A stretch of 64,000 nt of DNA, taken from NCBI RefSeq assembly GCF_009932725.1, contig NZ_BLJU01000001.1, positions 1 through 64,000 of the forward strand, written 5' to 3'. The notes beneath the pieces were generated by a model, which was not told where the DNA came from, searched no databases, and saw only the letters and a program-made list of their open reading frames with translations. The position numbers were made by a program, and so were the translations under genes. Source of the stretch: Pseudomonas yangonensis (lineage in GTDB: Bacteria > Pseudomonadota > Gammaproteobacteria > Pseudomonadales > Pseudomonadaceae). Positions 1-7,567 of the stretch are shown here, in pieces. Numbering within the stretch: position 1 is the stretch's first letter; every line of letters starts with the position of its first letter.

Positions 1-16
1 ATTCCGCCACCTGGGC
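1..16 (-). tRNA. tRNA-Leu, 5' end only
   Basis: The reverse complement of the first 16 bases reads GCCCAGGTGGCGGAAT, the acceptor arm and start of the D arm of a bacterial tRNA-Leu, with U8 and A14 in place. The rest lies outside the window, so the anticodon cannot be read. A leucine tRNA next to rnr is also what I remember from P. aeruginosa. It is divergent from rnr and has its own promoter at 80-108. Confidence 0.75.
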
Positions 17-79
17 ACTGAAAACGATGAATCATCATCGGCTTCGTGTTACAACGTCTGCTCGACGCTGTGGGCGCGA

Positions 80-108
80 ACTATACGGGCGGGCATTTAC
101 CTTGTAAA
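80..108 (-). promoter_or_regulatory. Sigma-70 promoter for tRNA-Leu
   Basis: On the minus strand there is a -35 TTTACA (103-108) and a -10 TATAGT (80-85) separated by exactly 17 bp. Transcription would begin near position 73, giving a leader of about 57 nt before the tRNA, which is normal for a tRNA precursor. Confidence 0.65.
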
Positions 109-223
109 CCCCTGACCCCAAAAAAATTATTGTCGCCGGAAAAGCTGCCGCGAATGACGTTTTCGCGCTTCAATAGGCAGATGGCATACACCTCTTTACA
201 TAAGCATAGGTAATCCTTCCTAC

Positions 224-2710
224 ATGGCCGATTGGCAATCCCTCGATCCCGAGGCCGCCCGCGAGGCGGAAAAATACGACAACCCCATCCCTAGCCGCGA
301 ACTGATTCTGGCCCACCTGGCCGAACGGGGTTCGCCCGCCAGCCGCGAGCAGCTGGTCGAAGAATTCGGTCTCGACACCGAAGACCAGCTCGAGGCGCTG
401 CGCCGCCGTCTGCGCGCCATGGAGCGCGATGGCCAACTGATCTATACCCGCCGCGGCACCTACGCGCCGGTGGACAAGCTCGATCTGATCTGCGGCCGCA
501 TCAGTGGTCACCGCGATGGCTTCGGCTTCCTCGTGCCGGACGACGGCAGCGACGATCTGTTCCTCAGTCCGGCGCAGATGCGCCTGGTGTTCGATCGTGA
601 TCGCGCGTTGGTGCGGGTGGCGGGTTTCGACCGGCGCGGTCGCCGTGAAGGGGGCATCGTCGAGGTGATCGAACGCGCTCATGAGAGCATCGTCGGCCGT
701 TATTACGAAGAGAACGGCATCGGCTTCGTCGTCGCCGACAATCCCAAGATCCAGCAGGAAGTGCTGGTCACCCCCGGTCGCACCGCCGGTGCGCGCGTCG
801 GCCAGTTCGTCGAGATCAAGATCACCCACTGGCCGACCCAGCGCTTCCAGCCGCAGGGCGACATCGTCGAGGTGATCGGCAACTACATGGCGCCGGGCAT
901 GGAGATCGACGTGGCGCTGCGCAGCTACGACATCCCGCATGTCTGGCCCGAAGGCGTGATCAAGGAAGCGCGCAAGCTCAAGCCCGAGGTGGAGGAGAAG
1001 GATAAGGAGAAGCGCATCGACCTGCGCCATCTGCCTTTCGTCACCATCGACGGCGAGGATGCGCGCGACTTCGACGACGCCGTGTACTGCGAGAAGAACA
1101 GCAGCCGCTGGAAGCTGTTCTCCGGTGGCTGGAAACTCTACGTGGCTATCGCCGACGTGTCGCACTACGTCAAGGTCGGTTCGGCGCTGGACGCCGAGGC
1201 GGTCGAGCGTGGCAACTCGGTGTACTTCCCCGAGCGCGTCGTGCCGATGCTGCCGGAGGAGCTGTCCAACGGCCTGTGCTCGCTCAACCCGCATGTTGAT
1301 CGGCTGGCCATGGTCTGCGAAATGACCATGTCCAAGAGCGGCCAGATGGTCGACTACAAGTTCTACGAGGCGGTGATCCACTCCCACGCGCGTCTGACCT
1401 ACAACAAGGTCAGCCTGATGCTGGAAGATCCCAAGAGCAGCGAGGGCAAGTCCCTGCGCAGCGAGTACAAGGAAGTCCTGCCGCACCTCAACCAGCTCTA
1501 TGCGCTGTACCAGGTGCTGGTCGCGGCGCGTCACGAGCGCGGCGCCATCGACTTCGAGACGCAGGAGACGCGAATCATCTTCGGCACCGATCGCAAGATC
1601 GACGAGATCCGCCCGACCCAGCGCAACGATGCGCACAAGCTGATCGAGGAGTGCATGCTGGCCGCCAACGTCGCCACTGCGCGCTTCATGCAGGATCACG
1701 AGATCCCGTCGCTGTACCGCGTGCACGACGGGCCGCCGCTCGAGCGCCTGGAAAAGCTCAAGGCCTTCCTCGGTGAGCTGGGGCTGTCGCTGCAGCGTGG
1801 CAAGTCCAAGGACGGCCCCTCGCCCAAGGACTATCAGCGTCTGCTGGAGAGCATCCGCGAGCGCCCGGACTACCACCTGATCCAGACCGTGATGCTGCGC
1901 TCGCTGAGCCAGGCGGTATACAGCGCGCAGAACGAAGGTCACTTCGGCCTCAATTACGAGGCCTATACCCACTTCACCTCGCCGATTCGTCGCTACCCCG
2001 ATCTGCTGGTGCACCGCGCCATTCGCAGCGTGATCCGCTCCAAGCGCGAAACCAAACACGTGGAGCGTGCCGGTGCAGCGACCATGCCCAAGGCGCGCAT
2101 CTATCCGTACGATGAGGCGACCCTGGAAAAGCTCGGCGAGCAGTGCTCGATGACCGAGCGCCGCGCCGACGAGGCGACCCGTGACGTGGTCAACTGGCTC
2201 AAGTGCGAGTTCATGCAGGACCGCGTCGGCGAGACCTTCGCTGGTGTGATCACTGCGGTGACCGGTTTCGGTATCTTCGTCGAGCTGCGTGACATCTACG
2301 TCGAAGGCCTGGTGCACGTGACCGCGCTGCCGGCCGACTACTACCACTTCGACCCGGTTCACCACCGCCTGTCCGGCGAGCGCAGCGGCCGCAGCTTCCG
2401 TCTTGGCGACAGTGTCGAGGTCAAGGTGATGCGCGTCGATCTGGACGAGCGCAAGATCGACTTCGAGCTGAGTCAGGGCAAGACCGGCAAGGACGATGAT
2501 GCGCGTCGTGCTGGCAAGTCGCGGGGCATGGGCAATACCGACGTGCAGAAAAGCCGCGAGGTGAAGAAGGCCCTGCTCGATAGCGCCAAGAAGAGCGGTG
2601 GCAAGGCGCCGGCGAAGAAAACCTCCGGCCATCGCAAGGGTGCGCCTGCGCCGAAGGCCAAGGACGAGACAAGCGGTAGCAAGCCGAGCAAGCGTAAGGC
2701 GAAACGATGA
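224..2710 (+). CDS. rnr: Ribonuclease R (3'-5' exoribonuclease)
   Basis: 828 aa, full length. It degrades structured RNA processively from the 3' end and takes part in rRNA/tRNA quality control and stress RNA turnover. Order of domains: N-terminal winged helix (about 20-85), cold-shock OB domains, RNB catalytic core with the acidic cluster around residues 276-285 (DGEDARDFDD), an S1 domain (about 650-740) and a Lys/Arg-rich tail from about 745, as expected for RNase R rather than RNase II. The ATG at 224 starts the conserved MADWQSLDPEA. Its stop overlaps the rlmB start in an ATGA, so the two are translationally coupled. Confidence 0.97.
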   Translation: MADWQSLDPEAAREAEKYDNPIPSRELILAHLAERGSPASREQLVEEFGLDTEDQLEALRRRLRAMERDGQLIYTRRGTYAPVDKLDLICGRISGHRDGFGFLVPDDGSDDLFLSPAQMRLVFDRDRALVRVAGFDRRGRREGGIVEVIERAHESIVGRYYEENGIGFVVADNPKIQQEVLVTPGRTAGARVGQFVEIKITHWPTQRFQPQGDIVEVIGNYMAPGMEIDVALRSYDIPHVWPEGVIKEARKLKPEVEEKDKEKRIDLRHLPFVTIDGEDARDFDDAVYCEKNSSRWKLFSGGWKLYVAIADVSHYVKVGSALDAEAVERGNSVYFPERVVPMLPEELSNGLCSLNPHVDRLAMVCEMTMSKSGQMVDYKFYEAVIHSHARLTYNKVSLMLEDPKSSEGKSLRSEYKEVLPHLNQLYALYQVLVAARHERGAIDFETQETRIIFGTDRKIDEIRPTQRNDAHKLIEECMLAANVATARFMQDHEIPSLYRVHDGPPLERLEKLKAFLGELGLSLQRGKSKDGPSPKDYQRLLESIRERPDYHLIQTVMLRSLSQAVYSAQNEGHFGLNYEAYTHFTSPIRRYPDLLVHRAIRSVIRSKRETKHVERAGAATMPKARIYPYDEATLEKLGEQCSMTERRADEATRDVVNWLKCEFMQDRVGETFAGVITAVTGFGIFVELRDIYVEGLVHVTALPADYYHFDPVHHRLSGERSGRSFRLGDSVEVKVMRVDLDERKIDFELSQGKTGKDDDARRAGKSRGMGNTDVQKSREVKKALLDSAKKSGGKAPAKKTSGHRKGAPAPKAKDETSGSKPSKRKAKR

Positions 2711-3453
2711 GTCAGTTGGAAAAGGTCTACGGCGTGCATGCCGTGGAAGCGCTGTTGCGCCACCATCCCAAGCGGGTCAAGCAATTGTGGCTCGCCGAGA
2801 GCCGCCAGGCGCCGCGTATCCAGCCGATGCTGGAGTTGGCGGCGCAGCACCGCGTGCCGGTCGGGCACAAGGAGCGTCAGGAGCTGGACGAATGGGCCGA
2901 GGGCGTGCACCAGGGCGTGGTCGCCGAGGTCAGCCCGAGCCAAGTCTGGGGCGAAAACATGCTCGACGAGCTGCTCGAGCGTAGCGAGGGCGTGCCCCTG
3001 CTGCTGGTGCTCGATGGTGTCACCGACCCGCACAATCTTGGCGCCTGCCTGCGCACCGCCGATGCCGCGGGGGCGCTGGCGGTGATCGTGCCCAAGGACA
3101 AATCCGCCACCCTCAACGCCACCGTGCGCAAGGTGGCCTGCGGCGCGGCTGAGGTCATCCCGCTGGTGGCCGTGACCAACCTGGCACGTACTCTGGAAAA
3201 ACTGCAGAAGAAGGGCCTGTGGGTGGTCGGCACCGCCGGTGAGGTGGAGCAGGAGCTGTACCAGCTCGACATGACCGGCCCGACGGTGCTGGTCATGGGC
3301 GCCGAGGGCAAGGGCATGCGCCGCCTGACCCGCGAGCACTGCGATTACCTGGTCAAGCTGCCCATGGGCGGCAGCGTCAGCAGTCTCAACGTTTCGGTCG
3401 CCACCGGCGTCTGCCTGTTCGAGGCGGTGCGCCAGCGTCAGGCCAAGGGCTGA
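2707..3453 (+). CDS. rlmB: 23S rRNA (guanosine-2251-2'-O)-methyltransferase RlmB
   Basis: 248 aa SPOUT methyltransferase that methylates the ribose of G2251 in the peptidyl-transferase P loop of 23S rRNA using S-adenosylmethionine. An N-terminal RNA substrate-binding domain (about 1-75, starting MSQLEKVYGVHAVEALL) is followed by the knotted SPOUT domain with the motifs DPHNLGACLRTADAAG, MGAEGKGM and LPMGGSVSSLNVSVA. It overlaps rnr by 4 bp, forming the rnr-rlmB pair usual in gamma-proteobacteria. Confidence 0.97.
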   Translation: MSQLEKVYGVHAVEALLRHHPKRVKQLWLAESRQAPRIQPMLELAAQHRVPVGHKERQELDEWAEGVHQGVVAEVSPSQVWGENMLDELLERSEGVPLLLVLDGVTDPHNLGACLRTADAAGALAVIVPKDKSATLNATVRKVACGAAEVIPLVAVTNLARTLEKLQKKGLWVVGTAGEVEQELYQLDMTGPTVLVMGAEGKGMRRLTREHCDYLVKLPMGGSVSSLNVSVATGVCLFEAVRQRQAKG

Positions 3454-3478
3454 TTGCTCAAATAATCGCCAATTCGCC

Positions 3479-3507
3479 TTGCGTGCGGCAGGGGGGTTCT
3501 CTAGAAT
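3479..3507 (+). promoter_or_regulatory. Sigma-70 promoter of the rpsF operon
   Basis: TTGCGT (3479-3484), a 17-bp spacer, then TAGAAT (3502-3507). Transcription would start near 3514, just before the leader hairpin at 3515-3557 and about 115 nt before rpsF. Confidence 0.6.
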
Positions 3508-3514
3508 GGCGCCC

Positions 3515-3557
3515 CTTGCCGTGACGGCAGGCCTTTTTGCGCCTACCGCCCGGCAAG
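3515..3557 (+). promoter_or_regulatory. S6:S18-type autoregulatory leader hairpin
   Basis: An outer helix CTTGCCG (3515-3521) pairs with CGGCAAG (3551-3557). Inside it GGCAGGC pairs with GCCT...GCC, leaving an ACC(G) bulge on the 3' side. This matches the known rpsF leader motif, in which a CCG bulge is bound by the S6:S18 complex to repress translation when the proteins are in excess. The assignment rests on secondary structure read by eye and on its position in the rpsF leader. Confidence 0.55.
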
Positions 3558-3628
3558 CTCATCACGAGAAAAACCCACTCCTTGCCTGACCACTTTAGTT
3601 GGCAGGCTACAACCCGTAAGGAGCATTT

Positions 3629-4051
3629 ATGCGTCATTACGAAATCATCTTTCTGGTTCACCCGGACCAGAGCGAGCAAGTCGGCGGCATGGTCGAGCGT
3701 TACACCAAGCTGATCGAAGAAGACGGTGGCAAGATTCACCGCCTGGAAGACTGGGGCCGTCGTCAGCTGGCTTACGCCATCAACAACGTCCACAAAGCCC
3801 ACTACGTGATGCTCAACGTAGAGTGCACCGGCAAGGCCCTGGCCGAGCTGGAAGACAACTTCCGCTACAACGACGCCGTGATCCGTAACCTGGTCATCCG
3901 TCGCGACGAGGCCGTCACTGGCCAGTCCGAGATGCTGAAGGCCGAAGAAAACCGCAGTGAGCGCCGCGAGCGTCGTGAACGTCCTGAAAACGCCGAGTCC
4001 AACGACAGCGATGACAGCGACAACAACGACAGCGACAACGCTGACGAGTAA
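3629..4051 (+). CDS. rpsF: 30S ribosomal protein S6
   Basis: 140 aa S6, which pairs with S18 on the central domain of 16S rRNA. It starts [18 protein letters not shown] behind the ribosome-binding site AAGGAG. The body (1-100) is the ferredoxin-like fold; residues from about 115 form an acidic Asn/Asp/Ser tail with repeated NDSD-like units. Acidic C-terminal extensions are substrates of the ligase RimK in E. coli, but the E. coli tail is glutamate, so modification here is not implied. First gene of rpsF-rpsR-DUF2232-rplI. Confidence 0.97.
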   Translation: MRHYEIIFLVHPDQSEQVGGMVERYTKLIEEDGGKIHRLEDWGRRQLAYAINNVHKAHYVMLNVECTGKALAELEDNFRYNDAVIRNLVIRRDEAVTGQSEMLKAEENRSERRERRERPENAESNDSDDSDNNDSDNADE

Positions 4052-4079
4052 TCCACGGATCTATTGAGGAGCCAATCAC

Positions 4080-4310
4080 ATGGCACGTTTCTTCCGTCGT
4101 CGTAAATTCTGCCGCTTCACCGCTGAAGACGTGAAAGAGATCGATTTCAAAGATCTCAACACCCTGAAAGCCTACATCTCGGAAACCGGCAAGATCGTTC
4201 CTAGCCGTATCACCGGTACCAAGGCTCGTTATCAGCGTCAGCTGGCCACCGCTATCAAGCGCGCCCGCTTCCTGGCCCTGCTGCCCTACACCGACAGCCA
4301 CGGCCGCTGA
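4080..4310 (+). CDS. rpsR: 30S ribosomal protein S18
   Basis: 76 aa, basic, beginning [20 protein letters not shown], the typical bacterial S18 sequence, and ending in the conserved [10 protein letters not shown]. It binds S6 and 16S rRNA. A GAGGAG ribosome-binding site lies upstream, and it is 28 bp after rpsF in the same operon. Confidence 0.97.
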   Translation: MARFFRRRKFCRFTAEDVKEIDFKDLNTLKAYISETGKIVPSRITGTKARYQRQLATAIKRARFLALLPYTDSHGR

Positions 4311-4346
4311 GATCGGATAGTCGACAAGCGTTAAGGAATAGATCGC

Positions 4347-5234
4347 ATGCGCGCCCTGGCTGAATACATCATGCGCGGCCGTATGCAGGCCACCCTTGTG
4401 GTGGTGGGATCGGCAGCGATGCCGCTGTTGTTCTGGTTGAGTGCAGCCGCTGGCAGCCTGGTGCTGTTGCGGCGCGGAGCCAGTGATGCCATGGGCATCC
4501 TGGCCTGGGCCATGCTGCCGGCGATAGCCTGGTGGTATTTCGGCGAACCGCGCACCTTGCTGGTGCTGGTCGGTGCGCTGAGCCTGGCGTTGTTGTTGCG
4601 CGCCAGTTGGACCTGGAACCGCATACTGCTGTGCAGTGTGGCGCTGGGCCTGGTGTACGGGTTGGTCCTCGGGGCGGTGTTCCGCGAACCCATCGAGGCC
4701 ATGGCCGGCGAGCTGCAGAAGCTTTTGCCGACCATGTTCGATGGGGCTCACCAGCAATTGTCGGTGAGTGAACGCGAGCGTCTCGAAGCGCTGATCGCAC
4801 CGGTGCTGACCGGATTGCTGGCAGCCTTGCTGCAGATCCTGAGCTTGCTGAGCCTGATTCTTGGGCGTTACTGGCAGGCCGTGTTGTACAACCCTGGCGG
4901 TTTCGGTCGCGAGTTTCGCGCGCTGAGACTGCCGCTGCCGCAGGCGCTGTTGCTGCTGGTGGGCATGATGCTAGGCCCCAATCTGGGACCGCAGTTGGCC
5001 ATGCTTACGCCGCTGTGCAGTGTGCCGCTGCTGTTCGCCGGGATCGCCCTGGTGCACGGCCTGGTAGAAAAAGGGGGGCTCGCTCGCTTCTGGCTGGTAG
5101 GCATGTACATCACGCTCCTGCTGTTCATGCAGCTGATCTATCCGCTATTGGTGGTCCTGGCCATGGTCGACAGTCTGTTTGATTTTCGCGGTCGCCTCGC
5201 TCGCAAGAGCGGGCCCGCGGACGGTGAAGGTTAA
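4347..5234 (+). CDS. DUF2232 family inner-membrane protein
   Basis: 295 aa, about eight hydrophobic segments, no signal peptide or catalytic motif. It belongs to the DUF2232 (YybS-like) membrane family found in this exact place between rpsR and rplI in pseudomonads (PA4933 as I recall). Hydrophobic stretches run at about 18-60, 70-110, 155-180, 190-230 and 245-280. The co-operonic position with ribosomal genes is conserved, but the function is unknown. It begins at ATG 4347 after an AAGGA site. Confidence 0.85.
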   Translation: MRALAEYIMRGRMQATLVVVGSAAMPLLFWLSAAAGSLVLLRRGASDAMGILAWAMLPAIAWWYFGEPRTLLVLVGALSLALLLRASWTWNRILLCSVALGLVYGLVLGAVFREPIEAMAGELQKLLPTMFDGAHQQLSVSERERLEALIAPVLTGLLAALLQILSLLSLILGRYWQAVLYNPGGFGREFRALRLPLPQALLLLVGMMLGPNLGPQLAMLTPLCSVPLLFAGIALVHGLVEKGGLARFWLVGMYITLLLFMQLIYPLLVVLAMVDSLFDFRGRLARKSGPADGEG

Positions 5235-5255
5235 AAGTTAAGAGGTAAGACCCAA

Positions 5256-5702
5256 ATGGAAGTCATCCTGCTGGAAAAAATCGCCAATCTGGGCAACCTG
5301 GGCGACAAAGTGAATGTTAAAGCCGGTTACGGCCGTAACTTCCTGCTGCCGCAAGGCAAGGCCACCGCTGCTACTGCTGAGAACGTAGCTGCGTTCGAAG
5401 CCCGCCGCGCCGAGCTGGAAAAACTGGCTGCCGAGAAGAAAGCTTCCGCTGAAGCTCGCGCTGCTCAACTGGCTGAGCTGGAAGTCACCATCACCGCCAC
5501 CGCTGGCGATGAAGGCAAGCTGTTCGGTTCGATCGGTACTCACGACATCGCTGACGCCCTGACCGCCTCCGGCGTTGAAGTGGCCAAGGCCGAAGTTCGC
5601 CTGCCCAACGGTACCATCCGTCAGGTCGGCGAGTACGACGTAGCTGTGCACCTGCACACCGACGTCGAAGCCACCGTTAAGGTAATTGTGGTCGCCGCCT
5701 AA
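5256..5702 (+). CDS. rplI: 50S ribosomal protein L9
   Basis: 148 aa: N-terminal domain [19 protein letters not shown] with the [13 protein letters not shown] rRNA-binding loop, a long connecting helix rich in Ala/Glu/Lys (about 45-78), and a C-terminal domain. It binds domain V of 23S rRNA. Last gene of the rpsF operon. Its stop codon touches the first base of the 142-bp repeat element, and a strong terminator follows at 5896-5935. Confidence 0.97.
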   Translation: MEVILLEKIANLGNLGDKVNVKAGYGRNFLLPQGKATAATAENVAAFEARRAELEKLAAEKKASAEARAAQLAELEVTITATAGDEGKLFGSIGTHDIADALTASGVEVAKAEVRLPNGTIRQVGEYDVAVHLHTDVEATVKVIVVAA

Positions 5703-5843
5703 GAGCCCGCCCATGATCGGCTGCGCGTCGGCCCTGCTGCGTTGAACGCTGGTTCGCAATGCTCATTTACCACTCGTAAACTGCGCTTGCTCACCAGCGT
5801 TCGCCTTGCAGGGCTCTAGCTCGCGGGATCATGAACAGACTCT
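5702..5843. repeat. 142-bp palindromic element, copy A
   Basis: Long imperfect palindrome between rplI and dnaB. Helices: AGAG/CTCT at the ends (5702-5705, 5840-5843), CATGATC/GATCATG (5712-5718, 5827-5833), GCCCTGC/GCAGGGC (5731-5737, 5808-5814), GAACGCTGGT/ACCAGCGTTC (5744-5753, 5793-5802), GCAA/TTGC (5756-5759, 5787-5790) and TTTAC/GTAAA at the tip. Copy B at 17471-17612 has the same length and layout but different stem sequences. It carries no ORF, and I do not recognise a named family. Confidence 0.85.
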
Positions 5844-5895
5844 AGCTAGCAGCCGCCAGGCGGGCTTGCGCTCAGGTGCAGGTCTGCTGACAATC

Positions 5896-5935
5896 GGGCA
5901 CGGCATCGCTTCGGCGATCCGTGCCCTTTGTTTTT
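5896..5935 (+). terminator. Rho-independent terminator of the rpsF-rplI operon
   Basis: GGGCACGGCATCGC pairs with GCGATCCGTGCCC (one bulged C) around a TTCG tetraloop (5910-5913), followed by TTTGTTTTT. It ends 28 bp before dnaB, so dnaB needs its own promoter or read-through. Confidence 0.85.
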
Positions 5936-5962
5936 CTATCGCAGCATTTTCCTCTCGAGCCT

Positions 5963-7357
5963 ATGAACGACATCAGCATTCCCGAGCAATACGACCTGCA
6001 GACAGCTGCCCTGAAAGTGCCTCCGCACTCCATCGAGGCGGAGCAGGCGGTACTGGGCGGTTTGATGCTCGACAACAATGCCTGGGAGCGTGTGCTCGAC
6101 GGTGTTTCCGATACCGATTTCTACCGCCACGACCACCGTCTGATCTTCCGTGCGATCTTCAAGCTGGCCGAGCGTAACGAGCCTTTCGACGTGGTCACCC
6201 TGTCCGAACAGCTGGACAAGGAAGGACAGCTGTCGCAGGTCGGAGGCCTGGCTTATCTCGCCGAGCTGGCCAAGAACACGCCGTCGGTCGCCAACATCAA
6301 GGCCTACGCGCAGATCATTCGTGAGCGCGCCACCCTGCGCAAACTGATCAGTATCAGCAACGAGATCGCCGACAGCGCCTATGCGCCGGAAGGCCGTACC
6401 GGCGAGGAGATTCTCGACGAGGCCGAGCGGCTGATTTTCCAGATTGCTGAAGACCGACCCAAGACCGGCGGCCCGGTTGGCATCAACGACATTCTGGTCA
6501 AGGCCATCGACCGTATCGATACGTTGTTCAATCTGGGCGAGGCGATCACCGGCCTGTCGACCGGTTTCGATGACCTGGACAACCTGACCAGCGGCCTGCA
6601 GCCGGCCGACATGATCATCGTCGCCGGTCGTCCGTCGATGGGTAAGACCACCTTCGCCATGAACCTGGTGGAGAACGCTCTGATGCGCAGCGACAAGGCG
6701 ATTCTCGTCTATTCGCTGGAAATGCCCTCGGAATCCATCGTCATCCGTATGCTCGCCTCGCTGGGGCGCATCGACCAGACCAAGGTGCGTTCTGGTAAGC
6801 TCGACGATGACGATTGGCCGCGTCTGACCAGCGCGGTCAATCTGCTCAACGATCGCAAGCTGTTCATCGACGATACGGCGGGCATTTCTCCCAGCGAGAT
6901 GCGTGCGCGCACGCGGCGCCTGGCGCGTGAGCACGGCGAGATTGGCCTGATCATGGTCGACTACCTGCAGCTCATGCAGATTCCAGGCTCCAGTGGCGAC
7001 AGTCGGGTCAACGAGATCTCGGAAATCTCGCGCTCGCTCAAGGGGCTGGCCAAGGAGTTCAATTGCCCGGTGATCGCCCTGTCACAGCTCAACCGTGGTC
7101 TGGAACAGCGGCCCAACAAGCGCCCGATCAACTCCGACCTGCGTGAGTCCGGGGCGATCGAGCAGGACGCCGATATCATTCTGTTCGTCTACCGTGACGA
7201 GGTGTACCACCCGGAAACCGAGTACAAGGGCGTGGCCGAGATCATCATCGGCAAGCAGCGTAACGGTCCGCTCGGCACTGCGCGCCTGGCCTTCCTCGGC
7301 AAGTATTCGCGCTTCGAGAACCTGGCGCCGGGCAGTTATCAGTTCGAGGACGAATAA
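5963..7357 (+). CDS. dnaB: Replicative DNA helicase DnaB
   Basis: 464 aa hexameric 5'-3' helicase that unwinds the replication fork and contacts DnaG primase. The N-terminal domain (about 20-120) contains HSIEAEQAVLGGLMLDN; a linker follows, then the RecA-like domain with Walker A GRPSMGKT (222-229) and the LIMVDYLQLM Walker B region, followed by the C-terminal DNA-binding motifs. The start at 5963 (MNDISIPEQYDLQ) fits the known N-terminus; a further in-frame ATG at 5921 would add 14 atypical residues. No intein. Confidence 0.97.
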   Translation: MNDISIPEQYDLQTAALKVPPHSIEAEQAVLGGLMLDNNAWERVLDGVSDTDFYRHDHRLIFRAIFKLAERNEPFDVVTLSEQLDKEGQLSQVGGLAYLAELAKNTPSVANIKAYAQIIRERATLRKLISISNEIADSAYAPEGRTGEEILDEAERLIFQIAEDRPKTGGPVGINDILVKAIDRIDTLFNLGEAITGLSTGFDDLDNLTSGLQPADMIIVAGRPSMGKTTFAMNLVENALMRSDKAILVYSLEMPSESIVIRMLASLGRIDQTKVRSGKLDDDDWPRLTSAVNLLNDRKLFIDDTAGISPSEMRARTRRLAREHGEIGLIMVDYLQLMQIPGSSGDSRVNEISEISRSLKGLAKEFNCPVIALSQLNRGLEQRPNKRPINSDLRESGAIEQDADIILFVYRDEVYHPETEYKGVAEIIIGKQRNGPLGTARLAFLGKYSRFENLAPGSYQFEDE

Positions 7358-7361
7358 CAGC

Positions 7362-7396
7362 GGCTACAGGCCCCAAGCTGCAGGCCGCAGGCTGAA
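7362..7396. repeat. Degenerate inverted heptamers (GGCTACA type)
   Basis: Five consecutive 7-mers (GGCTACA, GGCCCCA, AGCTGCA, GGCCGCA, GGCTGAA) begin 4 bp after the dnaB stop. The first is the reverse complement of the heptamer in the array at 7441-7496, and GGCTACAGGC (7362-7371) can pair perfectly with the array. It looks like an older, decayed array in the opposite orientation. Confidence 0.6.
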
Positions 7397-7440
7397 AGCC
7401 CAAAAGCGCTTGACCCGGGAACTGTGCCGTTTCGCATGCT

Positions 7441-7496
7441 CTGTAGCCTGTAGCCTGTAGCCTGTAGCCTGTAGCCTGTAGCCTGTAGCCTGTAGC
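7441..7496 (+). repeat. Perfect tandem heptamer array, CTGTAGC x 8
   Basis: Eight perfect head-to-tail copies of the 7-mer CTGTAGC, between dnaB and the hairpin preceding alr. Copy number of such short arrays can change by slippage. Being non-coding here, a change would alter spacing and RNA folding, not a reading frame. Confidence 0.95.
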
Positions 7497-7511
7497 TGAT
7501 TTCGCTCAATG

Positions 7512-7550
7512 AAAACGGGTGCCCAGCGGTTAAGATGGGCACCCGTTTTT
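7512..7550 (+). terminator. Perfect 14-bp hairpin with U-tract before alr
   Basis: AAAACGGGTGCCCA (7512-7525) pairs with TGGGCACCCGTTTT (7536-7549), with a run of five T at the 3' side. By form it is the dnaB terminator, but it ends only 18 bp before the alr start codon, so it may also sit in the alr leader as an attenuator. Confidence 0.75.
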
Positions 7551-7567
7551 CGTTCAGGCTTTCCCTC

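Noticed and set aside
170..2632. 820-codon open frame opposite rnr, and similarly long ones opposite ygiQ (10816-13350) and the DctM genes
   Set aside because: They lie entirely over genes with clear homology, have composition typical of antisense frames in GC-rich DNA (Arg/His/Val/Leu-rich), and no recognisable domain.
7441..7496. Possible CRISPR array
   Set aside because: Units are 7 bp without spacers; it is a simple tandem repeat.
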